The notes below the pieces were generated by a model. The model did no database searches, was not told the origin of the DNA, and was given only the letters and a program-made list of their open reading frames with translations. A program made the translations under genes and the position numbers. From Dokdonia sp. Dokd-P16 (GTDB lineage Bacteria > Bacteroidota > Bacteroidia > Flavobacteriales > Flavobacteriaceae), in NCBI RefSeq assembly GCF_003095655.1, contig NZ_CP029151.1:267501-331500 (forward strand): DNA of 64,000 bases. The letters are read 5' to 3'. This document shows positions 55,250 through 64,000 of the stretch, one piece after another (within the stretch, counting starts at the first letter, position 1; the number at the start of each line of letters is the position of its first letter).

Positions 55250-56644
55250 TTACTGCCCTCTGAAGTTGATGACCGTACTTATCGTTTTAAGTACTATACT
55301 CAAATCCATAAATAGATTACGGTGCTTAATATAATATAAGTCATACTGTAGTTTTTCTAGCGAGCCTTCTTCGGAGCTGGCATAGCCACCCATAACTTGC
55401 GCCCACCCTGTAAGTCCTGGCTTTATAATATGGCGTGTCTCATAAAAAGGTATCTCTTGAGAGAGTTCCTTTACAAATACTGGGCGTTCTGGCCTAGGAC
55501 CTATCACACTCATTTCCCCTAGAAAGACATTTATAAATTGCGGAATTTCATCTAGTCTACTCTTCCTTAAAAATTTACCGAATGTTGTAATACGCGTATC
55601 ATTTTTAGAAGACCATGCTGCTCCATCTTTCTCAGCATTTACAATCATTGTGCGCAGCTTTATAATCTTAAAAGTCTGACCACCTCTACCTATTCGTATT
55701 TGTGTATAAAACAGCGGACCACGATTACCTATTAAGTTTCCTAAAAAGACAATAGGTAATATAACAACTAAGAATATAATCCCGAATACAGACATGAGCA
55801 CATCAAAAACGCGATGAATAAACCTATAAAATTTATTTTGATTGCTACGACTAAATGGAAAGTAACGGTAAAAATCTTTATCTACGTATTCTACAGGAAC
55901 ACGCTGCGTGATATCCTCATAAACCTGCATATACTCCCGAATGGGAAATCCTATTTTCAAGAGTGTTATGAGTTGGTTGTAAAGCTCAAGCGAAACGCCG
56001 TCCTCATAAGTACTAGCGACTATAATCTCTGAGATACCATTTTCTGAGATGGTTTCTTGAAGATCTTTAATAGGAAATCGCTTTGCCTCTGTTGAGATTA
56101 CATCTGCAATAGACATGGGCTCAGTATTTATATAACCTGCAATTTTATAATTAGGATCTGCTCCTTCTAGGTTCTTAATAATCTTATGAATATTAAAAGA
56201 ATCTCCTACTACAATTGCTTTCTTGTAAAATCTTGGTGCTGAAATAAGAGACACGTACAACCACCTCCATAAAGAAATCCCAATAATCATTGCAAGAAAA
56301 AAGTAAACAATCTGAAGCCTGTTTTCTGGTAGAATGGGTGTGTAAAAAGGAGTTAACAAGTAGAATAATACGGTAACTGCTACGGTAAGAATCACATTCT
56401 TAAGCATGGTTTGAAACTTCACCGTCTTTGGTAAAAAATAAAGTTCAAACACCGTCCCAAAAATAGACAGATACCCCACAAGCACGACGATTGCCGTTAC
56501 GTTTTCCTTTCTGATTTTTACATAATCAAATTCTAAGAATAGTTCTGTAAGATATAGTGCTCCAAGGACAGATAAGATATCAAATATGCGCAGTAATACT
56601 TTACGCTCTGAGACATCAAAATGGATACTAGGTAAGAGGGACAT
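55250..56644 (-). CDS. Polyprenyl-phosphate sugar-1-phosphate transferase (initiating)
   Basis: 464 residues, the WbaP/WcaJ type. Four to five N-terminal membrane helices (about 15-130), a CoA-binding-like Rossmann domain (about 135-260), another helix near 285, then the bacterial sugar transferase domain with K-L-R-T-M-I, S-K-N-D-x-R-I-T, R-P-E-R-P-V-F and K-P-G-L-T-G-W-A-Q-V. It starts glycan assembly by loading sugar-1-phosphate onto undecaprenyl phosphate. It is the last gene of the minus-strand cluster, 36 bp after a GT4 gene, and converges with the DUF4105 gene (2-bp gap). Confidence 0.93.
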   Translation of the reverse strand: MSLLPSIHFDVSERKVLLRIFDILSVLGALYLTELFLEFDYVKIRKENVTAIVVLVGYLSIFGTVFELYFLPKTVKFQTMLKNVILTVAVTVLFYLLTPFYTPILPENRLQIVYFFLAMIIGISLWRWLYVSLISAPRFYKKAIVVGDSFNIHKIIKNLEGADPNYKIAGYINTEPMSIADVISTEAKRFPIKDLQETISENGISEIIVASTYEDGVSLELYNQLITLLKIGFPIREYMQVYEDITQRVPVEYVDKDFYRYFPFSRSNQNKFYRFIHRVFDVLMSVFGIIFLVVILPIVFLGNLIGNRGPLFYTQIRIGRGGQTFKIIKLRTMIVNAEKDGAAWSSKNDTRITTFGKFLRKSRLDEIPQFINVFLGEMSVIGPRPERPVFVKELSQEIPFYETRHIIKPGLTGWAQVMGGYASSEEGSLEKLQYDLYYIKHRNLFMDLSIVLKTISTVINFRGQ

Positions 56645-56680
56645 TCGAGGTTGGTTGAGTACCGTAAATATATCACAAAT

Positions 56681-57703
56681 TTAGCAGAGCACTTTATGCC
56701 ATTGCTCTTTTACCACGATCCAATCAAAGGTTTCTACTTTTTGACGAGCATTCAATACTATTTTCTTTGTGCTAGCTGTATTCTCAAGCAACTCACTTAG
56801 CTTTTCTGAAAAAGCAGCAACATCCTCTGGAGCTGATAATAGACCATCTACAGTGTCCTGAATAAGATATGGCATTCCGCCTACATTTGTAGATACTACT
56901 GGTAGTCCAAGTGCCATAGCCTCCATCACACTTACAGGAGTATTGTCAAAATTTGTCGTACTTATAAAAACATCATGATCTTGCGCTAGGGATGTCCAAG
57001 CTTCTTTGGATAATCTACCCGTAAAATGTAAAGGGAGATTATGCTTCCTTACATAGGCCTCGCAAAGGGCTAAACTCCCATCCTTATCTGGCCCAACCAT
57101 CGTTAATGTAGCTTCAGGATACTGTTGATATAATTTTTCAAGCACTTGAATCGCCATCAACGGATTATAAATTTCGGCAAACGATCGAACCCATAATAAG
57201 TTGGGTTGAAATACTGTTCGCTCTTTAAATGGATACTTCTCTAATTCAATGGTGTTAGGAATGTAAGTGATATTTGAGAATCCCGCTTTCGCGAAAGCGT
57301 TATATAAATACCCACTAGGAACCACGTTCACCGCTGCTTTGGTAAAGAGTTTCTTACATGTCTTTTTGTTGTTAATTAAACGTTCTGGCAAATTACCCCC
57401 ATGTAAAATTGGGATATACGGAATACTGTAGGTTCTACATAAACTAGCAATGATGACAGCAAACCAAAAATTTGAGGTACTATACGTATCTATGAGAACA
57501 GTGTCTATACTTTTGCGAGAACGTAATAATGCACGCATCATACCGAACATGCGAAGTAACTTATTTGATATTGTTGACGTTACCTCAACATCATAGCCTT
57601 CCTGCCTCAGCAATAAACTAAGGGTCTCAATAGTGGTGACCGTCTTCCCTTTATTGGATAACGCGTTGCCTACATATAGGAGTCTTTTTCTTTTCATGAA
57701 CAA
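56681..57703 (-). CDS. Family 4 glycosyltransferase
   Basis: 340 residues, GT-B fold. N-terminal LLYVGNALSNKGKT, C-terminal donor site FDNTPVSVMEAMALGLPVVSTNVGG. The Met two codons later (MKRKRLL) is an equally good start. Either way it overlaps the end of the upstream ligase gene by about 50 bp, an unusually long but plausible coupling. A perfect palindrome copy is read as NAFAKA near residue 137. Confidence 0.9.
   Translation of the reverse strand: MFMKRKRLLYVGNALSNKGKTVTTIETLSLLLRQEGYDVEVTSTISNKLLRMFGMMRALLRSRKSIDTVLIDTYSTSNFWFAVIIASLCRTYSIPYIPILHGGNLPERLINNKKTCKKLFTKAAVNVVPSGYLYNAFAKAGFSNITYIPNTIELEKYPFKERTVFQPNLLWVRSFAEIYNPLMAIQVLEKLYQQYPEATLTMVGPDKDGSLALCEAYVRKHNLPLHFTGRLSKEAWTSLAQDHDVFISTTNFDNTPVSVMEAMALGLPVVSTNVGGMPYLIQDTVDGLLSAPEDVAAFSEKLSELLENTASTKKIVLNARQKVETFDWIVVKEQWHKVLC
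57284..57299. repeat. Palindromic repeat, perfect copy
   Basis: CGCTTTCGCGAAAGCG inside the GT4 gene, read as AFAKA. Confidence 0.95.
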
Positions 57704-59012
57704 CGTTTAAAAGGGCAAGAGCATATATAAAAGCTGGTGCTGCAATACGCATTGATGAGTGATTTATAGTCATAAACCAAAATCCTAGAGCCGCATAAAA
57801 CAAATAATTACGTCTATTTTTAGAGCGATACACTAAAGGGTAAATAATAAGAATCGCTAGAATAATTAATCCTAAAACACCATGCTCTGAGAGCAATCTA
57901 CCCACCTCATTATGTGAGGCTGCGCCAATTCCTGTTTCCTCTGCTCTTAGTTCTTTTGACTTACCTGCACCGACTCCTGTAATCGGGTTATCATAAAATG
58001 CACTTAATTCTGTTTCAAATAATTCTGCTCTCCCAGTAGTTATATCGCTTTTGAGTCGTCCAGCAGCGTCTCTATTGGTATAGCGTTTATTGATGAGTCC
58101 GTTGGTCTGAAAAGAACTATAAGCACTAGCAGCCACCAGAACGCCTCCTAATAGTATTAGGTAAGTCATCATTCTTCTACGGGCAACTCCCTTTGAACCT
58201 GCAAAATATATTACTAAGAAGGCAGCACTGCACACAAGTCCGGCAATAACACCTCCCCTTGAGAAGGTTATTATCCCTTTATAAAGCAAGAAACCTGTTA
58301 ATGCAAGATGTATAAATAGAAATATTTTATCCTTACTATAAATAACAAGCTGGACAAGTGTTAGAAACATACCAAGTCCTAACACTGTAGAAACTTGATT
58401 AGGACCAAAACCACCTGTAGCGGCGTAGTTTGCTCCTGTACCACTTAACGACTCTCTTAAGTCTGGAGTTCCTAAAGTGATGTAGATGGACATCCCCACA
58501 ATAGGCAATAATATCCATCTAGTCAAGTTAGAAAGTTGTTGATAGGTTAATTTTCTATCTATGCAATACAAAGCTGAAAGCCCTAAACAAACTGGACCAC
58601 TAAGATTAAAGAAGATTGCGTTTCTAACATTAGCGCCTAAATTAAGGTTCATTGCACCTACCAATATACTGGGAAGTAATAAAAAAATATACAACCAGTA
58701 AATTCCGGACTTACGACTAGTACCACTTAAGAATAGCCCTATTAACATAAAAGCTATTACCGAATATTTACCTGCTTCATACACAGGTATAGCTTGGCTC
58801 ATTCTAAAAAACACCTCAGCACCGACCATATAGGCTGCTCCCATAAGAGCCTCGTTATTCTTATTTCCAGTTCTAAATATTTGTACTAAAAAATAGAGAA
58901 TACTACCCGCAAAATAGACTAGAGCAAGCGACCTTACGAGATACACCAATACTCCCATGATGACATGAATCATCATAAAAGTCAAGTACGTAGATTGTTT
59001 GGATATATTCAC
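57651..59012 (-). CDS. O-antigen ligase/polymerase-like membrane protein
   Basis: 453 residues, 10-12 hydrophobic segments and a large periplasmic loop at about 310-380 containing T-G-V-G-A-G-K-S, S-H-N-E-V-G-R-L-L-S-E-H-G: the Wzy_C/WaaL pattern with its conserved His. It would polymerise or ligate lipid-linked repeat units on the periplasmic side. Four bases separate it from the upstream GT4 gene. Confidence 0.87.
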   Translation of the reverse strand: MNISKQSTYLTFMMIHVIMGVLVYLVRSLALVYFAGSILYFLVQIFRTGNKNNEALMGAAYMVGAEVFFRMSQAIPVYEAGKYSVIAFMLIGLFLSGTSRKSGIYWLYIFLLLPSILVGAMNLNLGANVRNAIFFNLSGPVCLGLSALYCIDRKLTYQQLSNLTRWILLPIVGMSIYITLGTPDLRESLSGTGANYAATGGFGPNQVSTVLGLGMFLTLVQLVIYSKDKIFLFIHLALTGFLLYKGIITFSRGGVIAGLVCSAAFLVIYFAGSKGVARRRMMTYLILLGGVLVAASAYSSFQTNGLINKRYTNRDAAGRLKSDITTGRAELFETELSAFYDNPITGVGAGKSKELRAEETGIGAASHNEVGRLLSEHGVLGLIILAILIIYPLVYRSKNRRNYLFYAALGFWFMTINHSSMRIAAPAFIYALALLNVVHEKKKTPICRQRVIQ

Positions 59013-59016
59013 CGCT

Positions 59017-60093
59017 CTAAGATATCAATCCTTTATAAATTGGTAAGATTTCATTCATAAATGCCTTCTCACTATAATTAACCTCCAGACTTCTTTTAAA
59101 ATTCTCTCCAATGTCTTTTAAATCCTTTGGTTTCATTGTAAATACTCGCTGTAATACCTGAAACATTTCTGCATTTACATCATCTATAATAAAACCATTG
59201 AGACCTACAATCTTAGCGCATTGTCCTACATTAGTGGTTATGACTGGAAGTGCTGCATTACCATACTCTAATAGTGATAATGGTAAACCCTCAGATTTTG
59301 ACACCAATACTCCAACTGTAGATTGACTAAGAATGTTTGAGATATCTGATCTTGAACCATAACAAAAAACAATCTCTTCTAATTTTTCCGTTTTTATAAA
59401 ATCGTCAATAAGTTTTGAATAATTATCATGAAAATCTTTTCCTACAAAATGTAAAGTCCAACCTGGATATTTCAGCAAGCTTTCTTTGAAAACTTTCATT
59501 AAGTTTATATGATTTTTGATAGGTCTAAGGTTTGCTAATAAAAGTATCCTCTTACCATTTTCACCTTTAAGCGTAGTTAAGTGACTAACACTAGAGGTAG
59601 AGAGCAAAGAAAAATTATTTATAAAAAAATTTTTCTTTGCATATAAATTATCCTCGGCCCATATCAATAGCTTTTGATTTACAGCAATACTAACATCTAT
59701 AAATCTTGAAAAAATCTTTATTTTCGAGAGTGCAACACCTCTTATCTCTGTGCTTAATCCAAAATGATTATGCCACAAAATTTTTATTTTAGGATATTTG
59801 ATTTTTGACAAAATTGCTAACTGAATAGAAGTAGAATGCGCGTGTATTATATCTATATTAGTATCCTTTAGATATTTGAAAAATAAATTTAAAGCTCTAT
59901 AATCTAACCTATTTTTTTTATTTAAAATAAAACATTGGACATTTTTATTAATCATCTTCTCTAGAGCCCCACCTCTCACGGTACTACACAAATATGATTC
60001 TATTCCAGCCATTGCATTTGCGTTTGCGATGTTTACAGCCATGCGCTCTGCTCCTCCGGCATCTAAAGAATCTATAAGTTGGAGGACTCTCAT
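59017..60093 (-). CDS. Family 4 glycosyltransferase
   Basis: 358 residues. LIDSLDAGGAERMAVNIA at the start (donor-loop GGAER) and KSEGLPLSLLEYGNAALPVI in the C-terminal domain. AT-richer than its neighbours by eye. Overlaps the next upstream gene by 4 bp. Sugar specificity unknown. Confidence 0.9.
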   Translation of the reverse strand: MRVLQLIDSLDAGGAERMAVNIANANAMAGIESYLCSTVRGGALEKMINKNVQCFILNKKNRLDYRALNLFFKYLKDTNIDIIHAHSTSIQLAILSKIKYPKIKILWHNHFGLSTEIRGVALSKIKIFSRFIDVSIAVNQKLLIWAEDNLYAKKNFFINNFSLLSTSSVSHLTTLKGENGKRILLLANLRPIKNHINLMKVFKESLLKYPGWTLHFVGKDFHDNYSKLIDDFIKTEKLEEIVFCYGSRSDISNILSQSTVGVLVSKSEGLPLSLLEYGNAALPVITTNVGQCAKIVGLNGFIIDDVNAEMFQVLQRVFTMKPKDLKDIGENFKRSLEVNYSEKAFMNEILPIYKGLIS

Positions 60094-61202
60094 TGTAATA
60101 GCTTTTTGACTTCTTGAGCAAAGGTATCCATTGTGTATTGTCTAGACCACTCCGCAGCATCTTTACTCATTTGTGCAAGAGCTTCTTTGTTAGTTAGCTG
60201 ATTTCTTAAATATTCAATATCGATATCTTCTGGATTATTTACGAGTATTCCTCGCTCACCATTTGCAATCATCCATGGTACGCATGATACACTCGACACA
60301 ATAGGCACTACTCCCCAAAACATTGCCTCTGCGACAACCTTAGGCCAACCTTCACTTTTGGATAGTAATATAAGAAGATCTGCATTTTTGTAGGCTTCTT
60401 TTACTACATGTCCAGGTTGGTTTCCTCGTATGACGATTTGATCTAAAAGCCCATTTTCTTTTCGATACCACTTGATGTCTTCTACCGCTGGTCCATCGCC
60501 ATACATCTCAAGCGTAATATCTAATCCAGAGCTACGTAAAGATTTGATAAGAGCTACAGTTTCAAAAGGTCTTTTATTTACTCCCATAGTACCCACATAC
60601 ATGGCTTTCAGAGGGTGCTTAAAATCTCTTTTTATGATGGGCTCCTTTTCATTATTGTAATAACTTGCCGTAAAAAAGGATTTAATATTTTTAGCTTGGC
60701 TCTTCCATTCGCCGTAAACCAGCACTTGCATATTCTTAGTCAATGCGGTATTAGAAAGTATCCACTTCTGCATTTTATAAGCTAGTGGCTGCTTCGATGC
60801 AGGATCCCAATTCCCAGCATACTTAACCGTTTTACGCTTTCGCGGAAGCGTTACTTGTATCATACTAGCTAATAAAGCAAGATTACCTGGACATCTTAGA
60901 TGAATATGATCTGCCTTGCGCATAGAATTCCACAACACTATGGCTTGGTATGGAATGGTAAGAAACGAGATTACTGCCGATAACGCAGAATGAAACTCGA
61001 GTCTTCGTAATGATTGAACTTTAAAATCTTGTCTTTGAAAAGCTTGAGTTAAAAGTTTTCGTCCATATTTAGTAGGACATACAAAAGAAACATCACGGGC
61101 ATGTTGCATCCATATATCCATTTCCTTCACATAAGGTGCGTACGCTTCCCTTTTGTCAGAATTACTTAAGATAGGTGCGTCAGATATGATAAGTAATTTC
61201 AT
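60090..61202 (-). CDS. Family 4 glycosyltransferase
   Basis: 370 residues, GT-B fold. C-terminal domain with MYVGTMGVNKRPFE and KSEGWPKVVAEAMFWGVVPIVS. The N-terminal part includes L-R-C-P-G-N. A near-perfect palindrome copy is read as LPRKRK near residue 122. ATG overlaps give tight coupling on both sides. Confidence 0.9.
   Translation of the reverse strand: MKLLIISDAPILSNSDKREAYAPYVKEMDIWMQHARDVSFVCPTKYGRKLLTQAFQRQDFKVQSLRRLEFHSALSAVISFLTIPYQAIVLWNSMRKADHIHLRCPGNLALLASMIQVTLPRKRKTVKYAGNWDPASKQPLAYKMQKWILSNTALTKNMQVLVYGEWKSQAKNIKSFFTASYYNNEKEPIIKRDFKHPLKAMYVGTMGVNKRPFETVALIKSLRSSGLDITLEMYGDGPAVEDIKWYRKENGLLDQIVIRGNQPGHVVKEAYKNADLLILLSKSEGWPKVVAEAMFWGVVPIVSSVSCVPWMIANGERGILVNNPEDIDIEYLRNQLTNKEALAQMSKDAAEWSRQYTMDTFAQEVKKLLQ
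60835..60850. repeat. Palindromic repeat inside GT4 gene
   Basis: CGCTTTCGCGGAAGCG, one mismatch, the same variant as at 12583. Confidence 0.85.
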
Positions 61203-61747
61203 AAAATATAATCAGCAGAATCGTTATCACTTACTTTTATAGCCGGCACACCTACTACCGTAGTTCCCGCAACAACGTTTTTAACTACAAGACTATTTGC
61301 TCCTATCACCGCTTTATCTCCTACCATTATTTTCCCTGCTATGGTTGAATTTGCACCTATATAAACGTGATCACCTATTACTGGAATACCACGATGATCG
61401 CCGCGACCACTTACACCTATGGTTACTCCTTGAGAGATGTTGCAATTCTTACCTATGATAGCCTTTGCGTTGATAATGATCCCAGAATGATGACCTATGT
61501 AAAATCCTTCTCCTATGGTTGCGCTATATGGAATGGTTATCCCTGTTAAGATTTCTATGGCTTTTAATTTGAGAACTCCTATAGCCAATAGTGGCCATTT
61601 TAATACTTTTGGCAGTCTAGATGTATAAATCCAATTGAAAAAACGATACTGTAACAATGCCCATAACCCTTGTTGTGTAAGCAACATTACTAAAGCCGGC
61701 TTCCCGCTATAGTCAGTATATCTTTTGATGTCTTTTGAAAACTTCAT
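61199..61747 (-). CDS. Serine-acetyltransferase-like LbH acyltransferase
   Basis: 182 residues. Hexapeptide-repeat fold with the CysE-like block HHSGIIINAKAIIGKNCNIS, GVTIGVSGRGDHRGIPVIGD, and a normal G-V-P-A-I-K tail. In glycan loci such proteins O-acetylate sugars rather than serine. Sits between a GT4 and a GT2 gene with 4-bp and 1-bp overlaps. Confidence 0.88.
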   Translation of the reverse strand: MKFSKDIKRYTDYSGKPALVMLLTQQGLWALLQYRFFNWIYTSRLPKVLKWPLLAIGVLKLKAIEILTGITIPYSATIGEGFYIGHHSGIIINAKAIIGKNCNISQGVTIGVSGRGDHRGIPVIGDHVYIGANSTIAGKIMVGDKAVIGANSLVVKNVVAGTTVVGVPAIKVSDNDSADYIL

Positions 61748-62748
61748 TAATTAGGTTTATTAAAAGGTAAACTCAATATACCTACGGTTCTTCCCATCGC
61801 TTCTGTAAATGCTTCTTTACGTTCACTCGTAGTAAAGATATTGAGAAGTCTAATACCAGTAAGCAATACGGTGATTTGATACCATTTGAGTTTGTTCCTA
61901 AATGATGGTTTGGGATGTTTTACTCGCCATACATACCAGCCATTGCGCACGACCATCTTACCGTAAGTGTATTTATTAGGTCTTCCAGCTGCATCGTGAT
62001 GGTGTTCTAATTGTGCTGCTGTATTCACATACAGATCTCCTACATGAGATAATCGCAATGTAAAATCTGCATCCTCGTAGAGACCATAACCTTCAAAATA
62101 TTCAGAGAACTTATGTTCTTTTAAAACAGCAAGAGGAAAACTAGAAACACCTCCCATTAACTGTTCTACTTTATAAATCTTACCAGAAGGTGGCAAAAAA
62201 CTTATAGATCTACCATGACCAAATTCAGGATAAATAGCTGGTTGTGTTGTTTGTGCCAGCCCTAATTTTCTTCTTAGTTTGTAGCGACTGCTCTCCTTTC
62301 TCCTATAACCATCGTAATAATAATGGTTTAAATCCTCAACTTTTCCCTGTTCTGTCTTCTCCCAAGAAACTTCGTTTGTGATATAACCACCTACACCTAT
62401 TGCCGCAGGAAAGTGACTGTATGTAGCTAATAATTGCTCAAAGTAATCAGGATTAAGAATCGTGTCATCATCAAGAAATGCAACTATATCTATCTCATCA
62501 TTGACTCTCGCTATTCCATAATTACGTTGCTTCGTAAGCCCGCGGTGTTCTTGTGGCACTTTATGATAGTGTATAATGTTGTTTCCGCTTTCGCGAAAGC
62601 GTGATCCTGTATCATCATCTATAGAACCATCAATGATTAAAATTTCATCAGGCACCTGGGTTTGCAACATCACAGACTCCAATAATCTTGTTAAGGGATC
62701 TGGTCGCATGTAGGTGCAAATGATAAGACTAAGTTTATACTGTTGCAT
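61747..62748 (-). CDS. Family 2 glycosyltransferase
   Basis: 333 residues. SLIICTYMRPDPLTRLLESV at the start, FLDDDTILNP acidic motif near 93, and a Y-E-D-A-D-F-T-L-R-L catalytic segment near 222. A perfect palindrome copy is read as SRFRES near residue 50, the frame not used by the AFAKA copies. Overlaps the upstream GT2 by 14 bp. Confidence 0.92.
   Translation of the reverse strand: MQQYKLSLIICTYMRPDPLTRLLESVMLQTQVPDEILIIDGSIDDDTGSRFRESGNNIIHYHKVPQEHRGLTKQRNYGIARVNDEIDIVAFLDDDTILNPDYFEQLLATYSHFPAAIGVGGYITNEVSWEKTEQGKVEDLNHYYYDGYRRKESSRYKLRRKLGLAQTTQPAIYPEFGHGRSISFLPPSGKIYKVEQLMGGVSSFPLAVLKEHKFSEYFEGYGLYEDADFTLRLSHVGDLYVNTAAQLEHHHDAAGRPNKYTYGKMVVRNGWYVWRVKHPKPSFRNKLKWYQITVLLTGIRLLNIFTTSERKEAFTEAMGRTVGILSLPFNKPN
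62586..62601. repeat. Palindromic repeat, perfect copy
   Basis: CGCTTTCGCGAAAGCG inside a GT2 gene, read as R-F-R-E-S. Confidence 0.95.
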
Positions 62749-64000
62749 CCTGAGCTAATTTTTGTGACCAGTAGAGACTTTTACTCCATGCCTTTTTAAA
62801 ATATTTATAATAAGCAATAGGATTTTTTATTGAGTAGTCTTTATAAAACTTGATAAACAAAGTGACTTTGTATCCTATCAACTGTTTTGGAGTATAATTC
62901 TTAGTACGATGATACATGATTTGTGGGGATGGCTTAGGTAAGACAGCATCTTCTTGCCATGGAAAAACATGTAGTTTTCTAAATCCTCCTACAGGAGCCT
63001 TTAAATGCAATAATTGAATTTGAGGCGCATATATCACGTCATATCCGGCATTACGTATTTGCATCCCATAATCTACATCTTCACCGTAACCATGCTCAAG
63101 TGCCATATCAAATTTACATTTATTAATAATATCTCTATGAACAATAGAACATCCAGAACCGAAAGCTTCCCATTGCTTAAAATAGGTGTCATTTTCAATT
63201 TCTCCTTGCTGTAGATAGGCTAGATTTATAACTTTTGAATTAGTTGATTGAATTGCTTCTGAAACACGTTCTAGCACATCATTGTTAAAGCGATTATCAT
63301 CATCAAATAATAAAACCCAATCTGAACTAGTCTTTGCTATAGCATTATTTCGAGCATTACAAGCACCTGTACGGTGAATAAAGTAATGATCTATTTCAAA
63401 TGGCCACGATTGAATTAATAGGTAATCTAATTCCGTAACTGTATTAGGATTTTCATTTTGCTCAACAATTATTACTTTTTTCGCTAATAATGTTTGCTTA
63501 GCTAAATCTTCAAGAACATCTTTTAAATAACCAGCCCTTCCTATAGTAGGGATAATGACGTCGTATTCAAAATTTGACTTAGTCTGTACTTTTTTAAAGG
63601 TTTGCAATTCATGTATATCAATTTTCAACAAAGATTTTTTAATAAAAATTGTTCTCATTAATGAAATTACAGGAAAGCGTTTCTCATACCATAAATGACA
63701 GAGAAGTAAAATGAATACCCATCTAGTTCTATAATGTTGTTTTACAAACTTATAAAGTTCGTACGTTTCAAATTCTTCATTTTGAATGGTTGTAGGAATT
63801 TGATAGTTCAAGACACCTCGAGTTTGCGATAGTTTACCTAACGAATTTAACCAGTATAAATAATTCTTTTGACTAGAATGACTAAGAACACTTTCATTGA
63901 TAAAGTTGGCATGCATACAAACTATCGCTGTTCCTTTTAACCAAGTGGGATATGTAACCTTTTTATTAATATTCAAAAAAGGACTATCCTCTACGTATCC
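62735..64000 (-). CDS. Family 2 glycosyltransferase, 5' end beyond window
   Basis: At least 421 residues. The frame stays open to the window edge (64000), upstream of a possible TTG at 63976, and the extra codons read like protein (G-Y-V-E-D-S-P-F), so the true start probably lies outside. The first 130 or so residues are not part of the GT-A fold. The GT2 domain then begins YDVIIPTIGRAGYLKDVLED, with LLFDDDNRF as the metal site and G-Y-G-E-D-V-D-Y-G as the catalytic segment. Upstream-most gene seen in the second polysaccharide cluster. Confidence 0.85.
   Translation of the reverse strand, partial: GYVEDSPFLNINKKVTYPTWLKGTAIVCMHANFINESVLSHSSQKNYLYWLNSLGKLSQTRGVLNYQIPTTIQNEEFETYELYKFVKQHYRTRWVFILLLCHLWYEKRFPVISLMRTIFIKKSLLKIDIHELQTFKKVQTKSNFEYDVIIPTIGRAGYLKDVLEDLAKQTLLAKKVIIVEQNENPNTVTELDYLLIQSWPFEIDHYFIHRTGACNARNNAIAKTSSDWVLLFDDDNRFNNDVLERVSEAIQSTNSKVINLAYLQQGEIENDTYFKQWEAFGSGCSIVHRDIINKCKFDMALEHGYGEDVDYGMQIRNAGYDVIYAPQIQLLHLKAPVGGFRKLHVFPWQEDAVLPKPSPQIMYHRTKNYTPKQLIGYKVTLFIKFYKDYSIKNPIAYYKYFKKAWSKSLYWSQKLAQDATV

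Overview
The window looks like the chromosome of a marine Flavobacteriaceae bacterium (Bacteroidota), plausibly Dokdonia or Krokinobacter. That placing is inference. It rests on low GC, Bacteroidetes promoters (TTG - about 19 bp - TAnnTTTG), weak Shine-Dalgarno signals, two giant secreted proteins with type B sorting domains of the type IX secretion system (T9SS), a GldI lipoprotein, and the gene families throughout. No transposase, integrase, CRISPR array or prophage block was seen.

Layout. 1-2.1 kb: 5' part of a 16S rRNA gene on the minus strand, cut by the window edge, with its leader and three tandem rrn promoters. 2.1-5.5 kb: thrS-infC-rpmI-rplT, with infC starting at a non-canonical ATA. 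5.7-14.2 kb: giant modular T9SS cargo 1. 14.3-26.1 kb: ftsE, then a cell-surface polysaccharide region (GT2 and GT4 glycosyltransferases, FdtA-like isomerase, FdtB-like aminotransferase, acyltransferase, flippase, FemAB-like protein, GT-C-like membrane protein, DPM1-like transferase). 26.2-35.3 kb: housekeeping and envelope genes (typA, ndk, nrnA-like, gldI, a cyclophilin-FKBP lipoprotein, pepD, pssA, a PorV/PorQ-like gene). 35.6-42.8 kb: giant cargo 2 on the minus strand. 42.9-55.2 kb: folP, a duplicated DUF1599 protein, a DoxX/BT_3928-like protein, an oppB-like permease, tpiA, a tail-fibre-like lipoprotein with a subtilase and prmA, clpS, sucC, a small secreted protein and a DUF4105 protein. 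55.2-64 kb: a second, uniformly minus-strand polysaccharide cluster with initiating sugar transferase, ligase/polymerase, five glycosyltransferases and an acyltransferase.

Three non-coding or structural signals stand out. (1) The two giant genes are convergent and share their last 1705 codons plus terminator (5175 bp each, no net length difference, about 96% protein identity by eye). This makes a large inverted repeat around about 21 kb that holds the first polysaccharide region and the secretion-related genes, with clear potential for inversion or gene conversion. (2) A 16-bp perfect palindrome, CGCTTTCGCGAAAGCG, occurs eight times exactly and at least a dozen more times with changes, about once per 3 kb, between genes and inside genes in all three reading frames. 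(3) A structured intergenic repeat of roughly 80-130 bp is present in three copies.

Working together, the region builds and exports the cell surface: T9SS adhesin-like cargo, an outer-membrane PorV/PorQ-like protein, periplasmic or lipoprotein foldases (GldI and the cyclophilin-FKBP fusion), and two glycan loci that could make capsule, O-antigen-like chains or glycans for T9SS cargo.
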